A DNA stretch of 64,000 nt from JAFEBO01 sp036392375 (GTDB taxonomy: Bacteria; Planctomycetota; Phycisphaerae; Phycisphaerales; UBA1924). The translations under genes and the position numbers were made by a program. Location: the NCBI GenBank assembly GCA_036392375.1, contig DASVYC010000047.1, forward strand, positions 1-64,000, read 5' to 3'. The notes below the pieces were generated by a model. That model was not told where the DNA came from, did not search any database, and was given only the letters and a program-made list of their open reading frames with translations. Below are positions 27,278 through 38,201 of the stretch, in pieces. Position 1 is the stretch's first letter. Each line of letters opens with the position of its first letter.

Positions 27278-28930
27278 CTATCGGCCGCCGGTGAACCCGG
27301 GCACGGCCTGCTGCAGGTCCATCAGCGAGGGCGCGTTCGACTCCGCATTAGCCGCGGGCTTGTACTGCGGCATGTAGCGGCCCGCGACTTCCGACTGGTT
27401 CATGAGTTGACCGGCGAGCACCGCCAGCAGCACCACGCCGCCGGCCGACACCAGGCCCGCAATCCGGCGTCCCGCGAAGGGCGCGTCCGAGGTCTGCTCG
27501 GCACGCGGGTGCGCCTCCTCCAGCAGCGGCAGGGCCATCAGCCGCAGATAGTAGAACGCCGCGATCGCGCTGTTGAGGCCCAGCACCACGACCAGCGGGA
27601 TCTCGCCGGCGCTGACGGCGCTCGTGAAGAGCGGCAGCTTGCCGAAGAACCCGAGCAACGGCGGCAGTCCCAAGAGGCTCAGGGCGCATATCACCATCGT
27701 CCAACCCGCAACCGGGTGCGAGCGGCACAGGCCACGCAGATCATCGACGTGGTCGATCTCGCGGGTCTCCTGGTCCGAGCCCTTGGGCGCACGCTCGATG
27801 GACGCGAGAGCCGCGAAGCAGCCCACGTTCATGACGCCGTAGGAGAGCAGGTAGAAGAGCACCGCCGAGATGCCGCTCTTGGAGAACGAGGAGTCGCCGG
27901 GCCCGGCGATCACGCCGACGAGCATGTAGCCCGAGTGCGCGATCGAGGAGTACGCGAGCATGCGCTTGGCGCTTGTCTGCATCACCGCGAGGGTGTTGCC
28001 CACGGTCATGGTCAGCGCGGCGACCACCCACAGGGTGATGCGGATCGGCTCCGGCAGCGAGCCGCCCGAGCCCTCCGGGCCGAACCGCCAGCCGACGGTG
28101 CCGACGATGAGCAGGATCGCGAGGAACCCCGCGGTCTTGGGCACGAACGCGAGCACCGCCGATACGCCCGGGGCCGCGCCCTGGTAGACGTCGGCCGTGT
28201 AGAAATGCATGGGCACCGCGGCGATCTTGAAGAACAGCCCGAAGAGCGTGACGATGAGGCCCGCCATGCCCAACGTCGAGATGCCGGTGACGGTGAAGAT
28301 GTCGTAGATCTTGTTGAGGTTGGTGGTGCCGGTGGCTCCGTAGAGCAGGGCGAAGCCGTACAGGAACATCGCCGCGCCCAGAGCGCCCAGGAAGAAGTAC
28401 TTGACGCCCGCCTCTTGGGCTCGATGCCGCGACGACGAGATCGCGACCATCACGTACGTGGGAAGGCTCGTGAGCTCGAGCGCCAGGAAGAGCCAGATGA
28501 GATCGTCGGCGGATGCGACCAGAAGCAGGCCCGTGAGCGAGAACAGATAGAACGCGTAGAACTCCGCCCGGTTGGAGCGCAGCGGGTTGAACGAGCCGCG
28601 GCCGGACGCGATGCGGGCCTCTTCCAGCCGGTCCACCGTGCCCGCCAGCAGCGGCAGCATGATCAACCCGACGATGCAGATCAGGCACTTGACGAACGGC
28701 ACCATCATCGGCAGCAGCGTCTGCCCGTGCTTGGGGTCGATCGCGGGCGTGCCCGGTCCGCCCGGGGTGGTGGTGATCGCCAGGTACAAGGCCGCGAGCA
28801 GGCCGAGGCCCGCGACACCCGCGGTCGCCTTGCGGACGGCCAGCGAGCGGCTGAGGCCCATGACCATCACCACGCAGGTCGCCGCGAACAAGGCGATCTC
28901 GGGCCAGAGGTAGGCCAGACGTTCGATCAT
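27278..28930 (-). CDS. nuoN: NADH-quinone oxidoreductase subunit N
   Basis: This 550-residue inner-membrane protein is one of the three antiporter-like subunits of respiratory complex I. It has about 14 hydrophobic helices. The proton-channel Glu and Lys lie in the conserved helices, including LELTSLPTYVMVAIS and MLAYSSIAHSGYMLVG. It is the last gene of the nuoJKLMN block; the start overlaps the stop of nuoM by 4 bp. The C-terminal tail after the last helix is about 40 residues and faces the cytoplasm or periplasm. Two hairpins downstream probably end the transcript. Confidence 0.95.
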   Translation of the reverse strand: MIERLAYLWPEIALFAATCVVMVMGLSRSLAVRKATAGVAGLGLLAALYLAITTTPGGPGTPAIDPKHGQTLLPMMVPFVKCLICIVGLIMLPLLAGTVDRLEEARIASGRGSFNPLRSNRAEFYAFYLFSLTGLLLVASADDLIWLFLALELTSLPTYVMVAISSSRHRAQEAGVKYFFLGALGAAMFLYGFALLYGATGTTNLNKIYDIFTVTGISTLGMAGLIVTLFGLFFKIAAVPMHFYTADVYQGAAPGVSAVLAFVPKTAGFLAILLIVGTVGWRFGPEGSGGSLPEPIRITLWVVAALTMTVGNTLAVMQTSAKRMLAYSSIAHSGYMLVGVIAGPGDSSFSKSGISAVLFYLLSYGVMNVGCFAALASIERAPKGSDQETREIDHVDDLRGLCRSHPVAGWTMVICALSLLGLPPLLGFFGKLPLFTSAVSAGEIPLVVVLGLNSAIAAFYYLRLMALPLLEEAHPRAEQTSDAPFAGRRIAGLVSAGGVVLLAVLAGQLMNQSEVAGRYMPQYKPAANAESNAPSLMDLQQAVPGFTGGR

Positions 28931-30648
28931 CGCGAGACCTCCTGCGCGGCGCCGACACTGCTAAGGCCGGTCGGGTCGTTGCGGACCGGCGCCGTGTCGG
29001 TGCCGGGCGCTTCAAGCTCGGGTGCGGGGTAGACGTGAGCGATCGCCTGGTTCACGGGGTCCTTCAAGGCCTGGAACAGAGGCGAGGGATAGACGCCGAA
29101 GACGAGGCACGCGACCGCCAGCGGCAGGAGCGCGGTGATCTCGCGGGCCGTGAGGTCGGCGGGCAAATGACCGTGGGCGTCCGATCCGCCATGGCCGTGC
29201 GAACCGTGCGATCCGTGGGAGTCATGCCCGCCCGGCTCCTTGAGCGGGCCGAAGACAACCTTGCCCACCATGATCAGCAGGTACATCGCGGCGACGATCA
29301 CGCCCGTCGAGGCGATCGCCGCGAACCACGGGCCGAGGTTGCCGCGGGTGGCGCCGACGGTGGCGGCCTTCTCGCTGCCCCAGATGCCCGCGCTCCACGC
29401 GTCGCTGGCCTGGAACGTGCCGAGCATGCACAGGAACTCGCTGACGAAGCCGTTCAGACCCGGCAGGCCCACGGAGGCCATCACAAAGAAGACCATGAAC
29501 GTGGCCCACACCGGCATCTTGGCGGCGAGGCCGCCGATCTCCTTCATGTTGCGGGTGTGGTAGCGCTCGTACATGAAGCCGATGAGCAGGAACAGCGCAC
29601 CGGTCGAGAGGCCGTGGTTGATCATGTAGAGGATCGAACCCTGGATCCCGGCGTGGTTGAGGGCAGCGAGTCCAAGGACGCAGAAGCCCAAGTGGGCCAC
29701 CGAGGAGTACGCGACGAGCTTCTTGACGTCGGTTTGCACCCAGCAGATGAGCCCGCCGTAGAGGATGCCGATGATGCAGAGCACGCCGATCCACGGGGCA
29801 TAAGCCACAAACGCATCGGGCGTGTAGCCCAGTGCGAAGCGGAAGATGCCGTAGGTGCCGAGCTTGAGCAGGACGCCCGCGAGGATGACCGAGCCCGCGG
29901 TGGGCGCTTCTGTGTGGGCCAGGGGCAGCCAGGTGTGCACGGGGAAGAGCGGCACCTTCACCGCAAAGCCGCACAAGAGCGCTAGCAGCACCATCGACTG
30001 CTGGGACATGTTCATGTGCCCCGCCGCCGCGGCCTGCAGCGTGTTGATGTCGAAGGTCCAGCTTCCCGCGCCCTGGAACGCATCGGCGGGCAGCGTGGTG
30101 TTGAACCACGCGACGTACGCCAGGCCCGCAAGGGCGATGACCGAGCCCGTGAAGGTGTACAGGAAAAACGTGGTCGCGGCACGCTTGCGGTTGGTGCTGC
30201 CGTAGAGGCTGATCAGCACGTACATCGGAACCAGCGTGAACTCGAAACAGATATAGAAGAAGATCAGGTCGCGGGCGACAAACACCCCCACCATCGCGGC
30301 CTGGAGGATGAGCAGCCAGGCGTAGTACGTCTTCACCCTCTCGGTAATCGCCGTCCACGAGGCCAAGACGCAGATCGGGCCCAAAAGCGCCGCGAGAGCG
30401 ATGAGCAGCATCGAGATCGAGTCGGCCCCGAACGAGAGCGCGATCCCCATCGACGGCAGCCACGCGAAGGAGGACTCGAACTGCATGACGGCGCTCTGGG
30501 TCCAGTTGAACTGCACCAGGGCCACGACCGTCATCGCCGCGGCGGCGAGCGTGCCGAGCAACGCCGTCGCCCGCGCCGAAGACGCGGGCAGCACGGCGAT
30601 GGCCAGGGCCACCGCGAGCGGGATCAGCATGAGAGACGCGAGCATCAC
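28927..30648 (-). CDS. nuoM: NADH-quinone oxidoreductase subunit M
   Basis: This 573-residue antiporter-like subunit has about 14 helices and the channel residues in FEFTLVPMYVLI (Glu) and KKLVAYSSVAHLGF (Lys). An unusual His/Gly/Ser-rich stretch (7 His within about 24 residues, from 29161-29232) lies in the loop before the last helix (HLPADLTAREITALLPL). A GTG at 30648 has GGAG 8 nt before it; an ATG follows at 30645, so the true start differs by at most one codon. The 4-bp overlap with nuoN indicates coupled translation. Confidence 0.95.
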   Translation of the reverse strand: MMLASLMLIPLAVALAIAVLPASSARATALLGTLAAAAMTVVALVQFNWTQSAVMQFESSFAWLPSMGIALSFGADSISMLLIALAALLGPICVLASWTAITERVKTYYAWLLILQAAMVGVFVARDLIFFYICFEFTLVPMYVLISLYGSTNRKRAATTFFLYTFTGSVIALAGLAYVAWFNTTLPADAFQGAGSWTFDINTLQAAAAGHMNMSQQSMVLLALLCGFAVKVPLFPVHTWLPLAHTEAPTAGSVILAGVLLKLGTYGIFRFALGYTPDAFVAYAPWIGVLCIIGILYGGLICWVQTDVKKLVAYSSVAHLGFCVLGLAALNHAGIQGSILYMINHGLSTGALFLLIGFMYERYHTRNMKEIGGLAAKMPVWATFMVFFVMASVGLPGLNGFVSEFLCMLGTFQASDAWSAGIWGSEKAATVGATRGNLGPWFAAIASTGVIVAAMYLLIMVGKVVFGPLKEPGGHDSHGSHGSHGHGGSDAHGHLPADLTAREITALLPLAVACLVFGVYPSPLFQALKDPVNQAIAHVYPAPELEAPGTDTAPVRNDPTGLSSVGAAQEVSR

Positions 30649-30667
30649 GCGGGGAACTCCGGAGGAG

Positions 30668-30695
30668 AGTGGAGCAGTGGGGAAGTGGAGCAGTG
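30668..30695. repeat. Octamer tandem array between nuoL and nuoM
   Basis: Three and a half copies of an 8-bp unit (AGTGGAGC, AGTGGGGA, AGTGGAGC, AGTG) fill the gap between the nuoL stop and the nuoM ribosome site. The transcript is probably continuous across it. Confidence 0.7.
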
Positions 30696-30712
30696 TTGCA
30701 GGGGCATGATGC

Positions 30713-33076
<2,364 letters not shown>

Positions 33077-33090
33077 GAGAACTCCGGAGA

Positions 33091-33213
33091 AGGCACTAGG
33101 CACTGGGCCCTAGGCACGAGGAAATGCAGACTGAACATCAACCAGAACACCACCATCGAACCGTCCCGGAACGCCTTGCCTAGTGCCAAATGCCTAGTGC
33201 CAAGTGCCTCGTC
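33091..33213. repeat. Heptamer arrays in inverted orientation between nuoK and nuoL
   Basis: On one side (about 33177-33211) the 7-bp unit TGCCTAG/TGCCAAG is repeated five times up to the nuoK stop codon. On the other side (about 33091-33118) the complementary unit AGGCACT is repeated four times. The two arrays face each other across about 58 bp and could pair in the transcript. Confidence 0.75.
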
Positions 33214-33567
33214 TCACCCCTTCATCTCCTGCCACTCCGCCGCGTCGAGGCTCTCGCGCTTGCGGAACAGCAGCACCACCAACGCCAGCGCCATGGCGGC
33301 CTCGGCCGCCGCGACCGTGACGATGAAGATCACAAAGCTCTGGCCGGTCATGTTCATGTGGAAGCGGCTGAAGGCCACGAGCGCCACGCCTGCCGCCTGG
33401 AACATCAGCTCCGTGCACAGGAACATGATGATCAGGTTCCGCCGGGTCAGGAACCCGATCAGCCCCAGCATGAACATGGCACCCGAGATGAACAGGTAAT
33501 GCGCCAGGGTCACCTGGTGCATTGCCGCGGGGAAGCCCGCTTGGGCGAGGGTCACGGTCTCGATCAT
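33214..33567 (-). CDS. nuoK: NADH-quinone oxidoreductase subunit K
   Basis: This 117-residue subunit has three helices. The middle one carries the two conserved Glu positions of the proton path (LIIMFLCTELMFQAA and VAAAEAAMALALV). The usual NuoK is about 100 residues; here an N-terminal segment of 15-20 precedes the first helix. Its start overlaps the nuoJ stop (ATGA). A heptamer array begins directly after its stop. Confidence 0.95.
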   Translation of the reverse strand: MIETVTLAQAGFPAAMHQVTLAHYLFISGAMFMLGLIGFLTRRNLIIMFLCTELMFQAAGVALVAFSRFHMNMTGQSFVIFIVTVAAAEAAMALALVVLLFRKRESLDAAEWQEMKG

Positions 33568-34538
33568 GGATTGGTCTCCGCGCCCTGCGTGAACTCGGCG
33601 GCGAGCAGCTTGGCGTGCCGCTCCTTGGCGTCCTCATCGAGCTGGACTTGCTTGCGGCTGAGCACCACCGCGCCCAGCATCGCCATCAGCAGGATCACGC
33701 CCGCGATCTCGATTGAGCCCGGGTGATCCCGCAGAAGGTTGAAGCCCACCATTTCGGTGTTGGTGACCGAGAGGTCCTTGGGCAACGCCACCATCTGCGT
33801 CCCGCCGTCGGCCAGCTTGATCTCGACCGTGCGGGCCGCGAAATCGACCTTGGCGTCGCCGCTCGCGTCGAACGTGACCTTGGCTCCGCTGGGGAGCGAG
33901 CCGGCCGCGAGCAGGGCGGACTCGATCTTGCGGGGCATCTCGGCGAGGAGCGCCTGGCCGTTGATGGCCGGGGCCTTGGGCAGTTCGCCCACGCCACGGA
34001 ACATGAGCGTGGAGAGCACCGCCAGCAGCACAAAGCCCGAGGCCGTGGCGATCACGGGCTCGCGGGCGGCGGTGTCGTACTCGGTGAGTGCGTTTTCCAG
34101 GTCCTCGGTGGGCGCCTGGGTCGCGAGCATGATCACGAACAGGTATGTAATGAGGATGGCACCCGCGTACACGATCACGAGAGCGAACGCCATGAATTCG
34201 GCGGAAAGGATCAGGAACAGCCCCGCGGTCGCGAGGATCGAGAGCACGAAGTACAACGCCGCGTACACGGGGCGGGGGTGCGTGATCACCCGCAGCGACG
34301 CGCCAAGTGCCATCAGAGCAAAGACATAGAAATAGACCGAGGGAGACAGGCCCGCCCCGAACATCCCGCCCGCCTTGAGGCCCATCGCCACCAGCACGAT
34401 GCCGCCCGCCAGCGACGCCAAGAGCGCACCCAGGATCTGCGGGTTCTTTCCGTCCCGCCGCGGCAGGGCCAGCAGCACGCCCAGAGCGCCCAGCGCACAC
34501 GCTCCATACAAGGCCAGTGGGTTGATCACTTGATCCAA
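33564..34538 (-). CDS. nuoJ: NADH-quinone oxidoreductase subunit J, enlarged
   Basis: The core is clear: FYVFALMALGASLRVIT, NPVHAALY-like HPRPVYAALYFVLSI, and AFALVIVYAGAILITYLFVIML. The product of 324 residues is far longer than the usual 165-200. There are about 65 extra N-terminal residues with two more helices, and about 100 residues between the fourth and last core helices (after VLLAVLSTLMFRG). The start is TTG 34538, 7 nt after GAGGGG; no ATG is near. It is the first gene of this block, so the nuoA-I genes must lie elsewhere. Confidence 0.9.
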   Translation of the reverse strand: MDQVINPLALYGACALGALGVLLALPRRDGKNPQILGALLASLAGGIVLVAMGLKAGGMFGAGLSPSVYFYVFALMALGASLRVITHPRPVYAALYFVLSILATAGLFLILSAEFMAFALVIVYAGAILITYLFVIMLATQAPTEDLENALTEYDTAAREPVIATASGFVLLAVLSTLMFRGVGELPKAPAINGQALLAEMPRKIESALLAAGSLPSGAKVTFDASGDAKVDFAARTVEIKLADGGTQMVALPKDLSVTNTEMVGFNLLRDHPGSIEIAGVILLMAMLGAVVLSRKQVQLDEDAKERHAKLLAAEFTQGAETNP

Positions 34539-34820
34539 CGCCGACCCCTCGGGCCAAGCCCGGGAAAGACCGCGACACCCCGCCGAAGCACGGCGAGGAA
34601 AAGCCAACCGACGATCAATCGCCAAACACCCGCGATCGCCCGCCCCCCAACACCCCCACCATCTCCACCACCCGCTCCCAAACCCCGCCCACCGGAACCG
34701 GAGCCGAGGCAAGAGCCGAGGTAAGAGTTGAGGATAGTGACGCGACGGGGACGCTTCAACCGGACCGACCCCGCAACGCCTCCCCTCAAGGGGTTTCTTC
34801 GGGCTCGATTCTGTGGTTTC
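34539..34820. other. Divergent region between nuoJ and pgsA, with 12-bp repeats
   Basis: The gap of about 280 bp should hold the nuoJ-N promoter and the pgsA promoter. It is C-rich around 34630-34690. Three 12-bp units (GAGCCGAGGCAA, GAGCCGAGGTAA, GAGTTGAGGATA) lie at 34701-34736. Some or all of 34728-34820 may be the N-terminus of PgsA. Confidence 0.5.
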
Positions 34821-35549
34821 ATGCGCGTGCCGCGTGCTCGCGCGGTAACCTTGGCCTGCGTGCAGACGTCCACCGCCATCGCCACCAGTCCCAGCCTCGC
34901 CCGCCCCGTGGGGTGGCACGTCGTGGTCCCAAACGCATTGACGACGGCACGCCTGTTCCTCGCCATCGGGCTGATCATCCAGCTCTCACTGTGGCGGTAT
35001 CCCAAGCTGGCACAGGATGTTGCGCCGCCGACGGCGGCCATGCTCCTGGCCGCTCTGCTCTTCTCGCTGGGAGCGCTCACCGACCTGCTCGACGGCATGC
35101 TCGCCCGCCGCTGGGGGATCATCAGCAAGTTCGGCCGCATCATGGACCCCTTCGCCGACAAGATCCTGGTCGTCGGCGCCTTCGCCATGCTCGCCGGACC
35201 CGCCTTTGACGTCACCCTCGCCAACGGCAAGCCTTTTCAGGTCAGCGGCGTGCTCCCCTGGATGGCCATCGTCATCCTGTCGCGGGAACTGCTGGTCACG
35301 CTCATCCGGGCCGTGCTCGAATCCCGCGGCATCGACTTCTCCGCCTCGCTCAGCGGGAAGGCCAAGATGGCCGCCCAGTGCGCCTGCATCATCACCATCT
35401 TCATCACGCTCGCCTTCTTCCCCGCCACGCCCGGCACGCTGTGGCGCACCGTGATCGACGTCATGGTCTGGACCGCGGTCATCGTCACCGCCGCGTCGAT
35501 CGTGCCCTACGCCCTCCGCGCGATGCAGGCGACCGCGACGGGCCGATAG
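34821..35549 (+). CDS. pgsA: CDP-diacylglycerol-glycerol-3-phosphate 3-phosphatidyltransferase
   Basis: The enzyme makes phosphatidylglycerophosphate from CDP-diacylglycerol and glycerol-3-phosphate in the inner membrane. The CDP-alcohol signature D-x2-D-G-x2-A-R-x8-G-x3-D-x3-D is complete (D88, D91, G92, A95, R96, G105, D109, D113), with four to five hydrophobic helices around it. NALTTAR precedes the first helix, as in the family. The start is uncertain: ATG 34821 (242 residues), TTG 34728 (273) and GTG 34860 are all open and none has a strong ribosome site. The next gene, pgpA, starts 7 bp after its stop and performs the next step. Confidence 0.93.
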   Translation: MRVPRARAVTLACVQTSTAIATSPSLARPVGWHVVVPNALTTARLFLAIGLIIQLSLWRYPKLAQDVAPPTAAMLLAALLFSLGALTDLLDGMLARRWGIISKFGRIMDPFADKILVVGAFAMLAGPAFDVTLANGKPFQVSGVLPWMAIVILSRELLVTLIRAVLESRGIDFSASLSGKAKMAAQCACIITIFITLAFFPATPGTLWRTVIDVMVWTAVIVTAASIVPYALRAMQATATGR

Positions 35550-35555
35550 CACATC

Positions 35556-36059
35556 ATGCCCTCGCCCCGCCTGCTCCTCATCACCACTTTCGGCCTCGGG
35601 CACATGCGCCCCGCCAGCGGCACGTGGGGCTCGATGCCGACGGTCGCGCTTGCCGCGGGGCTGATGTACGCGGGCTTCGGTCCAACCGCGTCGCCTGCCG
35701 TGTACCACGGCGTGCTCATCGCGTGGATGCTGGTCTTTTGCACCGCCTGCATCATGGGAGGCCGCGAGGCTGAGGCCTCCTTCGGCAAAAAGGACCCAAG
35801 CCAAGCCGTCGCCGATGAAACCGCGGGTCAAACGATCCCGCTGCTCTTTCTGCCCGCCGCGGCGACCGCGACGTCGAACCACACGCTGCTCACCCTCGCG
35901 CTCGCGTTCGTCGCCTTCCGCGTCTTCGACATCATCAAGCTCCCGCCCGCCCGCCAGCTTCAGAGGCTTCAAGGCGGCGTCGGCATCCTCGTCGACGACC
36001 TCATCGCCGGCGTGCATGCGCTGATCGTGGTGCAGTTGGTGACGAGGCTCGTCAACTAG
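35556..36059 (+). CDS. pgpA: Phosphatidylglycerophosphatase A
   Basis: This 167-residue inner-membrane phosphatase removes the terminal phosphate of phosphatidylglycerophosphate. Conserved blocks are GLGHMRPASGTWGS (about 13-26), the acidic DPSQAVADETAGQ (about 79-91) and FRVFDIIKLPPARQLQ with GVGILVDDLIAG (about 121-151). Adjacent pgsA makes the substrate, so the two genes form a small operon for phosphatidylglycerol. The length is normal for PgpA. Confidence 0.95.
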   Translation: MPSPRLLLITTFGLGHMRPASGTWGSMPTVALAAGLMYAGFGPTASPAVYHGVLIAWMLVFCTACIMGGREAEASFGKKDPSQAVADETAGQTIPLLFLPAAATATSNHTLLTLALAFVAFRVFDIIKLPPARQLQRLQGGVGILVDDLIAGVHALIVVQLVTRLVN

Positions 36060-36135
36060 CGCCATCGCTCCGGACCGTCCGAGGCTTCCTCGAACATCGT
36101 CAGCCTCGGCGTGTGTCGATGCATCAACGCGTGCT

Positions 36136-37497
36136 CTACCGCTGCGTCGCGATCGCGAGCGCCGCGTCCAAAGGCATCGGCCCGATCTGCTGCCCGGTGG
36201 CCAGGTCTTTCACACTCGCCGCGTCGCGGCCTTCGACGATGATCGCCCGCCGCGCCAAGCTGTCGCTCGCGTCTTTCAAGAGCTTGCCGATGTTGCGGGT
36301 GGTCTTGCTGCTGTAGCGGGCGTGCAGGCCCAGCGCCCGCAGCCGCGCCGTCAGGGGCTTCACCAGCGCCTCGGCCTCTGGGGCGGGACCCGGTACGATG
36401 AATACATCCGGCGTCGCACCGACGCGCCGCAGCACGTCCTGATCGCTGGGCATGAGCTTGCGATCCTGCAACACGAGCGCGAGCACGACGTCGCCCATGC
36501 CGAAGCCCACCGCGGGTGTCGCAGGTCCCCCGAAGAGCTCGACAAGGTTGTCGTAACGCCCGCCTCCCGCGATAGCCCGTTCGTTACCGCCCGCCTCATG
36601 CACCTCGAAGACCATGCCGGTGTAGTACGCCAAGCCGCGCACGATGCTGAGATCAAAGTCCACCCAGTCGATGATCCCCGCGGCCACCAGCTCCTTCGCC
36701 AACGGCATCACCGCATCAGAAAAATACGTCAGATCGATCACGTCCCGCACCGACGAGTCGATCGTCGGCGGGGCCAAGGGGTCGATTGCGGCGCTCGTCG
36801 GATCCACACTCGCCGGGACAGTTACGCGGATCACGCCCTTCTGGAAAATCTCCGCCTGCTGCGGCGAGAACCCGAACGCCGCGATCTTGTGCGCGAACTC
36901 TTCCGGCGGCATCTTCCCCTTCGCGTCGAGCAGCTTGAACAGCTCTGCGTGCGCGGCGGGGGCCAGACCGCGGCTCTCGAGCCAGGCCGCGAGCGCCGCA
37001 CGGTGATTCACCTTCACCCGCACGTCGTCCTTCGTCAGCCCCAGCGACGAGAGCAACGACACACATGTCGCGATGATCTCGGCGTCGGCCGCGGGCGAAG
37101 CATCGCCGAGCACATCGCAGTTCCACTGCAGGAACTCCCGCAGCCGCCCACGCTGCGGCTTCTCCGCACGGAAGAACGGCCCGGCCGTGAACCAGCGGGT
37201 GGGCTTGGGAAGACTGCCCGCCTTGGCGGCAAACAGCCGCGCGAGCGTGGGTGTGAACTCGGGCCGCAGCGCATAGTCCTTCTCGCCACCGTCGCGGCGG
37301 AAGGAGAAGAGTTCGGAAACGATGCCCTCGCCGCTCTTGACGGTGTACAGGTCCAGATGCTCGAAGATCGGGCCGTCGACTTCCTCGAAGGCGTGACGGA
37401 TGGACGCGGAACGCCAGGCCTCGGTGATGAAGCGGCGCTTGGCGGCGTCGAGCGGGTAGAAGTCGCGGGTGCCCTTGGGGGCCTGAAAAGAAGTCAT
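36136..37497 (-). CDS. hisS: Histidine-tRNA ligase
   Basis: This 453-residue class II synthetase charges tRNA-His. The N-terminus KGTRDFYP (8-15) is characteristic. Motif 2 is present as FFRAEKPQRGRLREFLQWN, and the His-A region as RGLAYYTGMVFEVHE. The C-terminal anticodon-binding domain covers about the last 95 residues. It converges on pgpA with a 76-bp gap. The N-terminal Met matches the family start. The length is slightly above E. coli HisS (424). Confidence 0.95.
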   Translation of the reverse strand: MTSFQAPKGTRDFYPLDAAKRRFITEAWRSASIRHAFEEVDGPIFEHLDLYTVKSGEGIVSELFSFRRDGGEKDYALRPEFTPTLARLFAAKAGSLPKPTRWFTAGPFFRAEKPQRGRLREFLQWNCDVLGDASPAADAEIIATCVSLLSSLGLTKDDVRVKVNHRAALAAWLESRGLAPAAHAELFKLLDAKGKMPPEEFAHKIAAFGFSPQQAEIFQKGVIRVTVPASVDPTSAAIDPLAPPTIDSSVRDVIDLTYFSDAVMPLAKELVAAGIIDWVDFDLSIVRGLAYYTGMVFEVHEAGGNERAIAGGGRYDNLVELFGGPATPAVGFGMGDVVLALVLQDRKLMPSDQDVLRRVGATPDVFIVPGPAPEAEALVKPLTARLRALGLHARYSSKTTRNIGKLLKDASDSLARRAIIVEGRDAASVKDLATGQQIGPMPLDAALAIATQR

Positions 37498-37585
37498 CGC
37501 ACGAGGGTAGGTTTACCGGGGTTGAAGACGGATCGACCGCGAAACGTGAGCGGTGCCCAGCGCCATGTGCGGTGAGGCGCCTAGC

Positions 37586-37614
37586 TTGCGAGCCCGGCTC
37601 ATCATCTGTACCCT
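37586..37614 (+). promoter_or_regulatory. Possible sigma-70-like promoter
   Basis: TTGCGA (37586-37591) and TACCCT (37609-37614) are separated by 17 bp. They lie 27 bp upstream of ATG 37641. Match to the consensus is moderate for the first box and weak for the second. Confidence 0.3.
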
Positions 37615-37640
37615 GCACTGCACGATCCAGGAGGGAAACC

Positions 37641-38141
37641 ATGATCCGAAACCGATGGCAACCGATCGCCGGTTTGGTCGGGCTTGCCGCTTTGCTCACG
37701 GTCGTCGTTGCCGAACCCGCGGCGCCGCACAAGCCCGAATGGAGCGTCGCGCCTGTTCCCGGTGCCATTCAGCAGTACATCGACGCATTCAACAATCACG
37801 ACGCCGAGGCGGTCGGCAAGACCTTAGCCGAGGACGTCTCGTGGCTCTCGCTCTCGGGCGATGCGATCAGTCAGGATGGCACCGGACGCGAAGCGGTTGT
37901 CGCGTGGTTGCGGGGCTACTTCAAGTCGTTTCCTGATGTCAAGAGCCGCATCATCGCTCGGCCAGCGGTGCTCGAAGACGCCGGCTATGCGCCGGGGAGG
38001 TTCTTCACGCTGCGCGAGTCCCCGAGCTGGACCGGAAAGGACGGCAAGGTCCGTCGCCAAGCGTCGTGGGCGGTGTTTGAACTAAGCAACGACGGATTGA
38101 TCCGCCGCGTTTGGTATCACGCCTCTGAAAAGCCTGACTAA
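37641..38141 (+). CDS. Exported SnoaL-like / NTF2-family protein
   Basis: This 166-residue protein has a signal peptide or membrane anchor (about 1-25) followed by a domain with the SnoaL pattern: AIQQYIDAFNNHDAEAVGKTLAEDVSW near 43-69, a GREAVVAWLRGYFKSFPDV block and a C-terminal strand set ending RRVWYHAS. Such domains bind small hydrophobic ligands or act as ester cyclases; the ligand cannot be told here. GGAGGG lies 5 nt before ATG 37641. It is a single gene between hisS and a hypothetical protein. Confidence 0.78.
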   Translation: MIRNRWQPIAGLVGLAALLTVVVAEPAAPHKPEWSVAPVPGAIQQYIDAFNNHDAEAVGKTLAEDVSWLSLSGDAISQDGTGREAVVAWLRGYFKSFPDVKSRIIARPAVLEDAGYAPGRFFTLRESPSWTGKDGKVRRQASWAVFELSNDGLIRRVWYHASEKPD

Positions 38142-38201
38142 ACAGTCCTTCATGGGTTGCGCGAGGCGCATCACCGATGAGGCACGTCCCCAGCAACCGC
38201 A

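Noticed and set aside
33091..33213. CRISPR-like array
   Set aside because: Unit length is 7 bp with no spacers, so it is a tandem repeat, not a CRISPR array.
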